This document shows positions 51,803-61,746 of a DNA stretch of 64,000 nucleotides, in pieces. Location of the stretch: NCBI RefSeq assembly GCF_000255295.1, contig NC_017030.1, positions 2,976,001 to 3,040,000 of the forward strand. The letters run 5' to 3'. The number at the start of each line of letters is the position of its first letter. The first letter of the stretch is position 1. The translations under genes and the position numbers were made by a program. This DNA is from Corallococcus coralloides DSM 2259. Lineage in GTDB: Bacteria; Myxococcota; Myxococcia; Myxococcales; Myxococcaceae. A model generated the notes under the pieces. The model saw only the letters and a program-made list of their open reading frames with translations. It did no database searches and had not been told where the DNA came from.

Positions 51803-52128
51803 TCCTATTGAGGCTCTTTCACTCACTGCCGGTGGAGGCAGGCCCTCCCTTTGACCACGTCAACGCACGCCGTAAGTGTGCCTGCTGCGTCAGTTCCCAG
51901 AGCGTCCGCGGCTCGATGGGGAATGCTTCGGCCCGGGAGAGGGGGATGAGCACCACGGTCAGCACCAGCACCAGGAGCAGCCCGGGCCGACGCGTGCCAC
52001 GATGGGACCCGGCTTCTGCCTCAACCATGGGGCTCCTCTCGGGGAATGCGGAGAGTCTTCCAGATTCACGGGGGCCTGGAAACACGAAGGCCGGCGGTTC
52101 CGCGAAGGATCCACCGGCCTGTGTCACT
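51803..52128. other. Gene-poor gap with gene remnant and repeat
   Basis: 326 bases between the KAP gene and the convergent DUF4135 gene. It holds only the broken secreted-protein gene at 51819-52028 and the first copy of the 68-bp direct repeat (52073-52140). No further gene is seen. Confidence 0.5.
51819..52028 (-). pseudogene. Truncated, probably frameshifted secreted-protein gene
   Basis: ATG 52028 opens a 69-residue frame with a good signal peptide (LLLVLVLTVVLIPLSRAEA) and a mature start FPIEPRTLWELTQQA that looks like the beginning of a myxobacterial secreted family, then loses sense. Shifting frame after QQA gives TLTACVDVVKG, as expected for the next strand of such proteins, followed by a stop. 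The rest of the gene is missing; the KAP gene lies where it would continue. Interpretation as a remnant is inference. Confidence 0.45.
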
Positions 52129-52140
52129 TCAGAGCAGCGG
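52073..52140. repeat. 68-bp direct repeat, copy A
   Basis: Matches 54520-54587 in the same orientation at 62 of 68 positions with no gaps. Contains an imperfect version (two mismatched positions) of the GGCCGG...CCGGCC hairpin that terminates the tRNA-Gly gene. It overlaps the stop codon of the DUF4135 gene, whose last codons correspond to the tRNA 3' end in copy B. Confidence 0.8.
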
Positions 52141-53787
52141 GCCACACCCGAGCGTCGTCTCCAGTGCCTTGCGCAGCTTCGTCTTGAGCTGTGGCCGGCC
52201 CATGGCGCCCCGCAGCGGGTTCAGCTTGTTGCGCACCTCCGTGAGGTTCGCCACCGTCACGCCCTGCGCGGTCGCGGCGAGGTAGGTGACGCCCTGGGTG
52301 CGCAGGGGCGTGAAGAAGTGCTGGCGGTTGTGGGGTTCGAACAGGGCCCCGGGGACCGCGTTGTGCTGGCCGCCGTACCACGTCAGCCAGTCGAACAGTC
52401 CCTGGCCAATGGCATGGGACTCCGTGCTCAGGGCGCCGTTCATGTTCTGCGTCATTCCCTCCGCGTGCGCGCGGCACATGTCCGTCGTCATCAGGAGCAC
52501 GCGCGCCATGGGGGCGACGTTCTGGAACTGGTTGAGCCAGGCGTCCACCCGGCCCGTGTTGAGGGCGGTGACGATGCGGTCCACCTCCTCGCGGATGCCG
52601 GCCAGGATTTCGTTCGGGTACGTGGCGGCCTGGACCCACGGGCCGCCGTGCCCGGTGCTGAACCCCGCGTTGACCTCCGTCTGGTCGTAGGGCGCGGACA
52701 CGTTGCTGGCCTGCCACTGGCCCCGGTAGAGGTCGGTGGTGAAGACGCCGCCCACCATGCTGTGCGGCGGCGGGGCGATGCGGAGCACCTGGGACAGCGC
52801 GGCGTGGGAAATGGGGTTGTCGTGCGGCCCCGGGTAGTTGAAGCCCATCTCCGCGTCGATGAGGTGGGGACCCTGGGCCGTGGCCATCACGTTCTCGTGA
52901 TGCAGGTCGGTGATGCCGAACGCCGCTGCCACCGTGATGAGTCGGCCCAGCTTCCGGAAGTACGTGGGCTGATCCACCAGGGCAATCTGCCGCGTCTTCG
53001 CCACCATCTGCATGTAGCCGTACTCACCCCGCGCGTGCGGAAACGCGACGATGCGGATGGCCGGAAGGTCCGCGTCGAGCGTGGTGAAGAGGCTGTCGGT
53101 GTACGGCATCAGGGCGGGGTAGTGCGTGCGGCAGATTTGATACGACTGGGTGTCGCCCATGAGCAGCAGCTGGAAGGTGAGGTCCGACGGCTTGTAGACG
53201 ACCCGCCCGCCACAGGAGAACCGCAGCAGCGCGACGCGGTGGCCCGTGTGGTGGGGATCGCTGCCGGTGACGTTCACGTCGGCGAGGCCTCCGGTGATGC
53301 CGAAGGCGTTTTGCAGCAGGGCGCGGTCCCCCATGATACGGGCCACCAGCGAGGCGCCGAAGTCCACGTGGGCCCGCACCATGTCCTGGATCATCCGCCA
53401 GACGCGATCCGTCGGAGTCTCCGCGAGCGTCTTCACCGAGCCGAGCACGTTGCGGCCCAGGCTCCAGGTGAAGCTCAGGGGACGCAGGTTCCAGGCGTTG
53501 TCCATCGCGCCCCACTCCCTGCGCGCGGACAGCCCGGCGGCGGCGGAGCAGGGGCCGTAGAGGTCCATGGCCGTGCGGTGGAGGAAGTTGTTCGCCAGCA
53601 GGGTGCCCGTCAGGCTCTGGAACCCCGCCAGCTTGAGCACGCCCGCCAACTGGTTCACGACCTGCTTGAGGGCGTCCTTGATGAACGGCTTGACCGCGTT
53701 CACGTGCGGGGGGGCGCCCTGGATGACCGCCGTCCCCATGAACGTCGTCACTTCGTTCAGCGCGTCGTTGATCTCGGTGTCGTACAT
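52129..53787 (-). CDS. Stand-alone LanM-type dehydratase-like protein (DUF4135)
   Basis: 552 residues from ATG 53787 (no strong ribosome site; the frame runs to 53862). The centre shows the kinase-like signature of the LanM lanthipeptide dehydratase: RVVYKPSDL (K199), GITDLHHENVMAT (D294, H296, N299) and PHLIDAEMGF (D311, E313). These residues phosphorylate Ser/Thr in class II lanthipeptide synthesis. A LanM is normally 900-1000 residues with a C-terminal zinc cyclase; here the cyclase is entirely absent and there is no obvious precursor or transporter gene nearby. It could phosphorylate or dehydrate a protein, or be a derived kinase. Confidence 0.78.
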   Translation of the reverse strand: MYDTEINDALNEVTTFMGTAVIQGAPPHVNAVKPFIKDALKQVVNQLAGVLKLAGFQSLTGTLLANNFLHRTAMDLYGPCSAAAGLSARREWGAMDNAWNLRPLSFTWSLGRNVLGSVKTLAETPTDRVWRMIQDMVRAHVDFGASLVARIMGDRALLQNAFGITGGLADVNVTGSDPHHTGHRVALLRFSCGGRVVYKPSDLTFQLLLMGDTQSYQICRTHYPALMPYTDSLFTTLDADLPAIRIVAFPHARGEYGYMQMVAKTRQIALVDQPTYFRKLGRLITVAAAFGITDLHHENVMATAQGPHLIDAEMGFNYPGPHDNPISHAALSQVLRIAPPPHSMVGGVFTTDLYRGQWQASNVSAPYDQTEVNAGFSTGHGGPWVQAATYPNEILAGIREEVDRIVTALNTGRVDAWLNQFQNVAPMARVLLMTTDMCRAHAEGMTQNMNGALSTESHAIGQGLFDWLTWYGGQHNAVPGALFEPHNRQHFFTPLRTQGVTYLAATAQGVTVANLTEVRNKLNPLRGAMGRPQLKTKLRKALETTLGCGPLL

Positions 53788-53893
53788 GGCGGAAGGGCCC
53801 AGGAGGGGACGGCAATGTTCACTGCCGGGCAGTCTAGCTGCCCTCCAGGGCGCCCCCGCCATCTCCAGGCGGCTTCGCGTTCGGATGTGACGC

Positions 53894-54493
53894 TCAGCGC
53901 AGGACGGGCCTGCCCGCCAGCAGGTCGCGGTGCAGCGCTTCGCTCAGGATGAACTGGCCCTCCTGTCCCAGCAGGTGGGCGGGGAGCACCGACGCGAAGT
54001 CTCCGACGACGGCCTCCGGCACCACCTCGCGCCAGCTCTCGTCGTCGGTGATGAGCGTGTCGACCGCGAGGGACTTGAACTCCACCTGGTGGCCTTCCTC
54101 GATGAAGACCCTGGCGCTCAGCTTTCCGCCCACGCCCAGCGTGTCCATGTCGAACGAGTTGGCGTACAGCACGTTCTCCACGGTCAGGTTGCCCGTCACC
54201 CGGACCTCCGAGCCGCAGACCAGGTCGCGTGCGCGCAGGTCGCCCAGCACGTAGAGCTTGGAGGCGTCATCCTCGTTCTGGAACGCGTCCGACAAGCAGC
54301 CCTTCACCGTCAGGTTGCCCACGACGATGAGGACCTCGTTGGCCTCCAGCACGAAGTCGCCGTCGAGCTCCAGGTCGCCTTCGCGCAACGCGAAGTGGAA
54401 GTCCTCCGCGTCGTCCTCGAAGGGGGTCTCCAACACATCGGCGAGCAGTTCGTTGGCGCGAGTGCTGTCTGTCTGTTGGAAGTGGCTGGCCAT
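53894..54493 (-). CDS. Beta-solenoid-like hypothetical protein, 199 aa
   Basis: 199 residues from ATG 54493 (MASHFQQTDSTRANELLADV). After a helical acidic N-terminus the sequence alternates short strands with Gly turns (ELDGDFVLEANEVLIVVGNL, LYVLGDLRARDLVCGSEVRV, TGNLTVENVLYANSFDMD), as in polymer-forming cytoskeletal (bactofilin-like) or right-handed solenoid proteins. No family assignment is secure. It lies between the two 68-bp direct repeats together with the DUF4135 gene. Confidence 0.65.
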   Translation of the reverse strand: MASHFQQTDSTRANELLADVLETPFEDDAEDFHFALREGDLELDGDFVLEANEVLIVVGNLTVKGCLSDAFQNEDDASKLYVLGDLRARDLVCGSEVRVTGNLTVENVLYANSFDMDTLGVGGKLSARVFIEEGHQVEFKSLAVDTLITDDESWREVVPEAVVGDFASVLPAHLLGQEGQFILSEALHRDLLAGRPVLR

Positions 54494-54519
54494 GCGCCGG
54501 AATCTACCGGCGGGAGGGT

Positions 54520-54587
54520 GGCCCGGAAACACGAAGGCCGGTGGTTCCGCGAAGGAACCACCGGCCCGTGTCTCTTCAGAGCGGCGG
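54520..54587. repeat. 68-bp direct repeat, copy B (tRNA 3' end and terminator)
   Basis: Partner of 52073-52140 (91% identical). The right end overlaps the last eight bases of tRNA-Gly, and the core is the tRNA terminator hairpin. Direct repeats that include a tRNA 3' end are typical of integration (att) sites. Confidence 0.8.
54536..54566 (-). terminator. Terminator of tRNA-Gly
   Basis: GGCCGGTGGTTCC and GGAACCACCGGCC form a perfect 13-pair stem with loop GCGAA, 13 bases after the tRNA 3' end on the minus strand, followed there by TTCGTGTTT. Confidence 0.8.
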
Positions 54588-54652
54588 AAGGGATTCGAAC
54601 CCTCGACCCCGAGCTTGGGAAGCTCGTGCTCTACCAACTGAGCTACCACCGC
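54580..54652 (-). tRNA. tRNA-Gly (anticodon CCC)
   Basis: 73 bases on the minus strand fold into a full cloverleaf: acceptor GCGGTGG/CCGCCGC, D stem GCTC/GAGC, anticodon stem CGAGC/GCTCG with loop TTCCCAA, five-base variable loop, T arm GAGGG-TTCGAAT-CCCTT, discriminator T. CCA is not encoded. Confidence 0.95.
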
Positions 54653-54700
54653 AGGCGACGCGTGAAGCGGGGCCAAAAGTAGGGGCGGGGCCCTGCCTTG

Positions 54701-54988
54701 TCAACGGGAAGAATCGCCCTGTTCGTGGCGAACCTTTCCGCATGCGGCGCAGTACCGGGCCTCGGGGGTACGCAGGGGGTTGCCGCAGGCGGTGCTCGGC
54801 GGGCCGTACTGGGCGATGCGGTGGTGAATCACCGCGTTCGGCTGGCGGCCGGCGTAGCCCGTCAGCCGCTCGTAGGCCTGGCTGACGGGAGCGAAGAGCG
54901 CCTCCAGGCTGAGCCCCTTCGGCTTCTCCGAACGGAATGCGGCGCGGTAGAGGCTCGAAACCTCCGCGAACTCCGTCTCGTCCAGCAT
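54701..54988 (-). CDS. Small hypothetical protein with Cys pairs, 95 aa
   Basis: Start ATG 54988 has AGGAG six bases upstream (ATG 54994 would touch it). The helical N-terminus (ETEFAEVSSLYRAAFRSEK, SQAYERLTGY) is followed by a C-terminal segment with TACGNPLRTPEARYCAACGK, three cysteines that could bind metal. No known family. Transcribed toward tRNA-Gly. Confidence 0.65.
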   Translation of the reverse strand: MLDETEFAEVSSLYRAAFRSEKPKGLSLEALFAPVSQAYERLTGYAGRQPNAVIHHRIAQYGPPSTACGNPLRTPEARYCAACGKVRHEQGDSSR

Positions 54989-55039
54989 CGGCATCTCCTG
55001 TAGGCAGCGCCAACATCAGGGCATCTTCATGGCCAGGAA

Positions 55040-55864
55040 CTAGAACTCAATATCGTCGTCGCTGGGAGGCGGTAGGGCGTCGAAGCAGGGATGGCACAGG
55101 GGCTTGGCCATCGACGTCTTCTTGGGCTCGCCGCAGCCATGGCAGTACTTCTCGGCGTAGTTCTTGTCCTCGTACTTCTTCCACGAGCTGAAGCAGCCAC
55201 GGCAGAGCGGCCGGTCCATGTTGAACTCGAGCCCATCGCGGCAGCGGATGCAGTGACCCGTGGCGAAGGCGTCAGGGACGGCCACCTGTCGCGGGACCCT
55301 GGCCTCCCGGGCTGGCGCAGCACGAGGTTCGCGCTTGGGCGCAGGGGGCTCGGGCGTCTTCGCGGCGGGAGCTGAGAGTGAAGGCACGACCTGGGCCGTC
55401 GGAAGAATCTCGCTCTTCAGGAAGGCCTCCACCGCAGCGTACTCAGCGGTGCCTGAAGGGATCCACGTGCCAATCTCGATGCTGTTGTTGATGGACGACT
55501 CAAGAAGGTTGAGTGATGTGAGGAGGGCGTTCTTCTCCGAAATGTAGACCTTCGCGTGAAGGTCCTTCACGAGCAGTACTTTCATGTTGGCTTGGCGCAA
55601 CTGCGTGAGCGCGTCCGAGTCCAGCGGGTCTTTCTTGCCGGTGCTGAAGTCCTTCTCCCTCAGCACCAAAGTCACCGACACGCCTTTCGCCAGCGCGCCC
55701 TGGACCTCACGCACCAGCTTCCGGAGTTTGTCGAACTGCACGTACGGGCTGACGAGGAGGAGTCGCTGCTCCGCCTCCGTGATGAGGCGGCTCAAGTTCG
55801 TCTGGGTTTCCGACGAACCGATAATGGCAATCCTTTGCTTCTCGGGTACGACCGCCGTCAACAC
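55040..55864 (-). CDS. Phospholipase D-like protein with two C-terminal zinc ribbons
   Basis: 274 residues from GTG 55864 (TTG 55861 is equally close to the AGGAGG site; the frame extends to 55900). One PLD/HKD-type motif, DLHAKVYISEKNALLTSLNL (His and Lys present), with the upstream strand LLLVSPYVQFDKLRKLV. A basic proline-rich linker leads to two zinc-ribbon pairs (CIRC...CRGC and CHGC...CHPC). A single HKD motif suggests dimeric action, as in PLD-type nucleases, and the zinc ribbons suggest nucleic-acid binding, so a nuclease in restriction or defence is possible. The organism-level role is unknown. Confidence 0.7.
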   Translation of the reverse strand: MLTAVVPEKQRIAIIGSSETQTNLSRLITEAEQRLLLVSPYVQFDKLRKLVREVQGALAKGVSVTLVLREKDFSTGKKDPLDSDALTQLRQANMKVLLVKDLHAKVYISEKNALLTSLNLLESSINNSIEIGTWIPSGTAEYAAVEAFLKSEILPTAQVVPSLSAPAAKTPEPPAPKREPRAAPAREARVPRQVAVPDAFATGHCIRCRDGLEFNMDRPLCRGCFSSWKKYEDKNYAEKYCHGCGEPKKTSMAKPLCHPCFDALPPPSDDDIEF

Positions 55865-55956
55865 GTCCTCCTGGCTGGCTTGCCATGGCGAGCCTAGCAA
55901 CAGCTGGCATCACGGCGGCAGAGGGCGCGTGATACCAGCCGTTGGTGGGTGCGCCG

Positions 55957-57918
55957 CTACTCCCCCTCCTCGACGGTGAGCTGGTACGAGTCCTGAAAGT
56001 TCGCCTCGCGGTTCTTCGCGTCGCGTACCTCGAAGACGTAGACGCCGGGCTCCGCGCTGTAGCGGATGGTCTCCGGCTGGTCGCCCTTGGCCCGGTCGGA
56101 CGTCTGCACGAGCGTCAGCTTCCCGTCCGGCTGCACGCGGTGCAGGTACAGCCCCACGTCCACCTTGAGGATGCCCAGCAGCGTCGCGGTGATGGCCGTG
56201 CGCACCGGCCGGTCGGACAGGTCCACGCGGAAGTAGTCCACGTCCTTCGCCGGGTACACCGTGCCGCGCACCGCCTTGCCCAACGTCAGGTCCTGCGCGC
56301 GGTCGACGGTGTTGTTGGGCTCGCGCTCCTCGCTGCCGTTGTCCGGCACCGTCGTCACGCTGATGCGGTAGGGCTGGTCCGCGTTCTCGAAGTCCTTCAC
56401 GAACTTGCCGTTCACCTTCCGGAACGACCCCTCCACCCGGAAGTAGCAGGTGCCGCTGCACGCCACGTTGTTCAGCCGCTCCGGCTCCTTGATGGCGCCG
56501 TCGTTGGCCTTGAGCAGCACCGTCTCCTTCAGCCCTTCACCCTGCGGCGGCTCCACCATGGACAGGGTCAGGTCCAACCGGTCCACGCCCGACAGCTCCA
56601 CCTTCGCCAGCACCGGCTCGCGCGCGTTCAGCACGTAGTGGTCCACGTCCGACTTGGGCGACAGGAAGCCCTCGCGGAAGCCCGCGCCCGTCAGCGGCGT
56701 GGCCTTGAGCAGCTCGTCGTTGGGCTCCAGCTCCGCGTGCGCCCCCGCCTCCTCCTGGGACACCGTCAGCGTGTAGGGCACCTGCGCGTTGTACGTGCGC
56801 CGCTGCGCCTTGCCCGTCCCCGTCCAGCCGCCCTTCACCACCACGTAGACCACCCGGTCCGTGGCCCTCACGCCGATGTTGCGCAGCGCGAGCGGCTCGC
56901 CCTCCTTGCCCTGCAGGGTGAAGAGCGGCGCCTCCGCGGCGGACAGCACGGAGATCTCCGGCCGCACGCCCTCCACGGCGGACAATTCAATCTTCAGCGC
57001 CACCGACGGAATCTCCGGCTCGGGAGGCGGGAGGCCCGCGTCCACCGCCTGCGCCGCCATCGACCCGCCCAGCTCTCCGGGCGCCGTGGGCATCGCGCCC
57101 TCGGGCGGCGGCGCGGGCGGCTCTCCGCCTCCGAACGTGCCCTCGGGGGAGGGCGCCGCGTTGTCGTCGATGACCGGCGTCTCGTCCGGCACGGACGGCG
57201 GCGGCACGGCCGCGGGTGTCGAACCCGGAGCCGGCGCACCCGGGGCCTCGGGCGTCGTGCCCGGCGCTGGTGCGCCACTGTCCTGGGCCGCGGGGACTTC
57301 ACCCTCGGGCGTGGCGGGGCCGGGCAGCTCCACCCGGTACCAGTCCTCGTCGCCGGAGTGCCCCAGGAACGCCGTCACCGTCTGCCCCAGCGGCAGCGCG
57401 GCGGCGTCCACGGCGCGGTCGTTGGGCTCGCGCTCCTCGCCGTCGTTGGGCTGGCGGTACTTCACCTCCAGCGTGTACGCCCCGCCCATGCCCTTGCGCG
57501 CGGGCGACACCACCAGCCAGCGCTCCTTCTCCATGTAGAGGTTCGGGAGGCGCTCTCCCTTGCCCTCGCCCTCGCTGTTCACGCCCACCAGCCGGTTGCG
57601 GTCCTGGTCGTAGACGTCCAGCTTCACGTCCCCGCCCGGCAGGCCCGTCACCGTCACGTCCGCGATGCGCGGGGTGCCCGGCGCCAGCCGGTACCAGTCC
57701 TCGTCCAGCTTGTTGGGCTCCGCCGCCAGGCCGCCCGTCACCACGCTGTCGCGCGTGACGGCCAGCGCCTGGTCGGGCCGCTCGTTGGGCTCCTTCTCCG
57801 TGAGGGCGGCGGGGCCCGTCTCCTCCACGCCCGCGTCCGGCGCTTCCGCCGGCACGTCCTTCTTGCAGGAGGCCACCCCCATCAGCCCCAGGACACAGAC
57901 CCAGCCCCAACGTCGCAT
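55957..57918 (-). CDS. Lipoprotein with PPC-like domain repeats
   Basis: 653 residues from ATG 57918 with GAGGAGG five bases upstream. Lipobox MGVASC. At least four pre-peptidase C-terminal (PPC)-like beta domains are marked by their opening motif EPNxxxxxA (EKEPNERPDQA, EREPNDRAVDA, ELEPNDELLKA, EREPNNTVDRA) and strands of the DEDWYRL/DVDYFRVDL type. A Pro/Ala/Gly linker of about 100 residues lies in the middle. Probably a surface-exposed structural or binding lipoprotein. Confidence 0.85.
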   Translation of the reverse strand: MRRWGWVCVLGLMGVASCKKDVPAEAPDAGVEETGPAALTEKEPNERPDQALAVTRDSVVTGGLAAEPNKLDEDWYRLAPGTPRIADVTVTGLPGGDVKLDVYDQDRNRLVGVNSEGEGKGERLPNLYMEKERWLVVSPARKGMGGAYTLEVKYRQPNDGEEREPNDRAVDAAALPLGQTVTAFLGHSGDEDWYRVELPGPATPEGEVPAAQDSGAPAPGTTPEAPGAPAPGSTPAAVPPPSVPDETPVIDDNAAPSPEGTFGGGEPPAPPPEGAMPTAPGELGGSMAAQAVDAGLPPPEPEIPSVALKIELSAVEGVRPEISVLSAAEAPLFTLQGKEGEPLALRNIGVRATDRVVYVVVKGGWTGTGKAQRRTYNAQVPYTLTVSQEEAGAHAELEPNDELLKATPLTGAGFREGFLSPKSDVDHYVLNAREPVLAKVELSGVDRLDLTLSMVEPPQGEGLKETVLLKANDGAIKEPERLNNVACSGTCYFRVEGSFRKVNGKFVKDFENADQPYRISVTTVPDNGSEEREPNNTVDRAQDLTLGKAVRGTVYPAKDVDYFRVDLSDRPVRTAITATLLGILKVDVGLYLHRVQPDGKLTLVQTSDRAKGDQPETIRYSAEPGVYVFEVRDAKNREANFQDSYQLTVEEGE

Positions 57919-58099
57919 CACGTCCTCCTCCTCGGTCGGTCCGCCTTGTCGGCCTGGGCGTGTCCGGGTGTCAAGCACCCCCAACCCCCGGCGGGCCGCT
58001 TTCATCCTCGCCCCCGGCGCGTCACGTGGAGAACGCCATGTCCGGTGCTGGCGGAAGGTGCACACCCGGACTGGAGCGAGGGGGCAGGGACGATCCAAG

Positions 58100-58954
58100 A
58101 TGCGCCCCATGCGACGCCTGTCCCTGGCCTCCCTGCTGCTCGTGTCTCCGACCGTCCTCGCCGCCGCGCCCGCCGCGCCCGGCTATGCCCAGGCGGAGGC
58201 CTGGCTGGAGAAGGAGGCGCGCCCGGACCACTACGTGCCCCTCAACCTGCTGGACGGCCGGGACACCACCGTCTGGTGCGCGGAAGGGGAGAAGCCCTCT
58301 CACGTCTTCATCGGCTTCAAGGAGCCCGTCACCCTGGACGAGGTGCGCGTCTACACGGGCGACGGCACGTCCCGCGACGCCTTCAAGGCCAACGGCCGCG
58401 TGCGCAAGTTCACCCTCACCAGCGTGGACGCGTCCCGCAGCGTCACCGTGCAGGACAAGCGCGGCCTGCAGGCCGTGCCCCTGTCCCAGCCGCTGTTCGG
58501 CGCGCGCTTCATCCTGGAGGTGGCGGACCGCTTCCCCGGCGCCAGGGACGACAGCCCGGTGTGCCTCACCGACCTCGTCCTCTACTCGGGGGGAAAGGCC
58601 CTCAACGGCCCGGCGCTCGCCACCCGGTACAAGTACGACGCGCGCGTGGCGCCGCTCGTGGGCACCTGGTTCGGCGGCCATGAAGGCGCCCCGGAGCGCT
58701 TCCTGTCCTTCTTCGTGGACGGCACCTGGCGCTTCTCACTGGAGCCCCTGGAGACGCCCGAGCCCACCACCGTCGTCAGCGGCACCTACACGGTGTCCGG
58801 CAACAAGGTGACGTTGGACATCCCGAAGAAGGGCAAGGTGACGGCCCGCTTCGAGCGGACCCCTGCTGGCGAGGGGCCGAAGGCGGCCTCCGCGCTGTCG
58901 CTGGACGGGGCGCTCCCCGAGGAGTGGGGGAGCACCTTCCGCGGCCAGCCGTGA
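58100..58954 (+). CDS. Secreted protein with discoidin-like (NADase-type glycan-binding) domain
   Basis: 284 residues from ATG 58100 (ATG 58109 alternative). Signal peptide MRRLSLASLLLVSPTVLAAA. The mature N-terminal half has the F5/8-type pattern NLLDGRDTTVWCAEG, VTLDEVRVYTGDG and LEVADRFPG, as in NADase-type glycan-binding domains. The C-terminal half is a small lipocalin-like barrel (LVGTWFGG...FLSFFVDGTWRF, VVSGTYTVSGNKVTLDI). No catalytic residues are seen. Confidence 0.72.
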   Translation: MRPMRRLSLASLLLVSPTVLAAAPAAPGYAQAEAWLEKEARPDHYVPLNLLDGRDTTVWCAEGEKPSHVFIGFKEPVTLDEVRVYTGDGTSRDAFKANGRVRKFTLTSVDASRSVTVQDKRGLQAVPLSQPLFGARFILEVADRFPGARDDSPVCLTDLVLYSGGKALNGPALATRYKYDARVAPLVGTWFGGHEGAPERFLSFFVDGTWRFSLEPLETPEPTTVVSGTYTVSGNKVTLDIPKKGKVTARFERTPAGEGPKAASALSLDGALPEEWGSTFRGQP

Positions 58955-59001
58955 GGCTCCGCGGGCGCCTGGAAGAACCGGGCGCCCACCGAGCCTGGGG
59001 C

Positions 59002-59397
59002 CTAGATGGCGGCCTTGGCCTTCCGCTTCGCGTCGAAGTTGCGGAAGAAGGTGACGATCTCCTGCTCGGCGGCCTTCGCGTCCGTGGCGTCCGCGAACTC
59101 CGACTCCAGGAAGATGCCTCCGCACGACTCGCAGGTGTCGTAGTGCAGGGGGTGATTCCGGTCCCCACCGTCGATGCGTACGAAGTCCACCTGGCAGTCC
59201 GGGCACTGCCCTGTCAGGGCCTCCGCGTCGACCTTGCCCCCGAGTTGCTCCAGACCGGGCAGGTTGTTGTGAAGGAGGATGCGGCGCAGGTCCGAAACAT
59301 CGGTCCACAGGCCTCCGCAATCTCCACACTTCCGCAACGTCTCGTCGTGATCTCCTTCGAGATCAGTCATCTCGACGCTGCAACCGGGGCAATTCAT
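59002..59397 (-). CDS. zf-TFIIB double zinc-ribbon protein
   Basis: 131 residues from ATG 59397. Two zf-TFIIB-type ribbons: MNCPGCSVEM with KCGDCGGLWTD, and QCPDCQVDF with TCESCGGIFLE. The N-terminal Met is immediately followed by the first ribbon, a common arrangement. The C-terminal helix is basic (FRNFDAKRKAKAAI). Probable nucleic-acid-binding or scaffolding role; the exact function is unknown. Confidence 0.8.
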   Translation of the reverse strand: MNCPGCSVEMTDLEGDHDETLRKCGDCGGLWTDVSDLRRILLHNNLPGLEQLGGKVDAEALTGQCPDCQVDFVRIDGGDRNHPLHYDTCESCGGIFLESEFADATDAKAAEQEIVTFFRNFDAKRKAKAAI

Positions 59398-59531
59398 GGG
59401 GCGGCTCGTTCTCCTGAAAGGGGGAGCCAAGAGTGCTCCCCAGTGAATGGAGAATGATAAGTCGCCCAAAAATTGGGATGCAACCCGTGCGGCGGCTTCT
59501 GTTGGCAACGTGCCTTCGGCCGGCCCCTCAG

Positions 59532-59557
59532 GCTCAGGCCGGCGCTCAGGCCGACGC

Positions 59558-59567
<10 letters not shown>
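59532..59567. repeat. Three tandem 12-bp repeats at the murA 3' end
   Basis: GCTCAGGCCGGC, GCTCAGGCCGAC and GCTCAGGCCCGC follow each other directly; the third covers the murA stop codon. Probably replication slippage. Confidence 0.75.
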
Positions 59568-60829
<1,262 letters not shown>

Positions 60830-60886
60830 GTCTTTGACGTGCCTTCTCTATTGCGTGCGGCTGCCGGGCCGCGCGTCCCGTGGCCG

Positions 60887-61746
60887 TCAGGCCGCGGGCT
60901 GTGTCCCGAACGCCATGCGTTCACGCCGCTCCAGGTCCTTCTCCACGCGCGCGTCCGAGTACCCCGCGGCCCGCAGGAGCTCCAGGACGGCGCTGCCCTG
61001 GGTCTCACCCATCTCCAATGCAAGCAGTCCGCCAGGCTCCAGCACCCGGCGGGCACCGTGAATCACCCGCCTGAGCGCCACCAGCCCGTCCGGTCCGCCA
61101 TCCAGCGCCAGCCGGGGCTCGCGCCGCACCTCGGCGGACAGCCCGGCGATGTCACCGGAATCGATGTACGGCGGATTCGACACCACCACCCGGAACGTCG
61201 CGTCCGGGGGCAGGGGAGAGAACAGGTCGCCCTCCAGCACGCTCACGCGCTCGGCCATGCCCAGGGCCTGCGCGTTCTCACGCGCCAGCGCGCACGCGTC
61301 CTTCGACAGGTCCGTGGCCACCACCGTCGCCTGGGGGCGCTCCGCCGCCACGCTGATGGCGATGCAGCCGGAGCCCGTGCACACGTCCAGCACGCGGGAA
61401 GGCGCGTCCCTGGGCACCGCGTGCAGCACCGCCTCCACCAGCAGCTCCGTCTCCGGCCGGGGGATGAGCACGCGCGCGTCCACCTTGAACGGGCGGTTGT
61501 AGAACTCCTTCGTGCCCGTCAGGTAGTTCGTGGGCTCGCCCGCGAGCCTGCGCTCGATGAGCGCCTTGAAGGCGGCCAGCTCGTCCTTGGACAGCGGCCG
61601 GTCCAGGTCCACGTACAGGCGCACCCGGCCCGTCTTGAGCACGTGCGCGAGCAGGATTTCCGCCGTGAGCCGGGGCGCGTCCACCCCGCGCTTCTCGAAG
61701 TGCCCCGTCGTCCAGGTGAGGATCCGGCGGATGGTCCAGACGTCGC

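Noticed and set aside
51808-53952. 714-codon plus-strand frame over the DUF4135 gene
   Set aside because: The product is low-complexity, while the opposite strand shows the LanM kinase motifs.
55942-58683. 913-codon plus-strand frame opposite the PPC lipoprotein gene
   Set aside because: Arg/His/Val-rich nonsense composition; the minus strand has signal peptide, ribosome site and PPC repeats.
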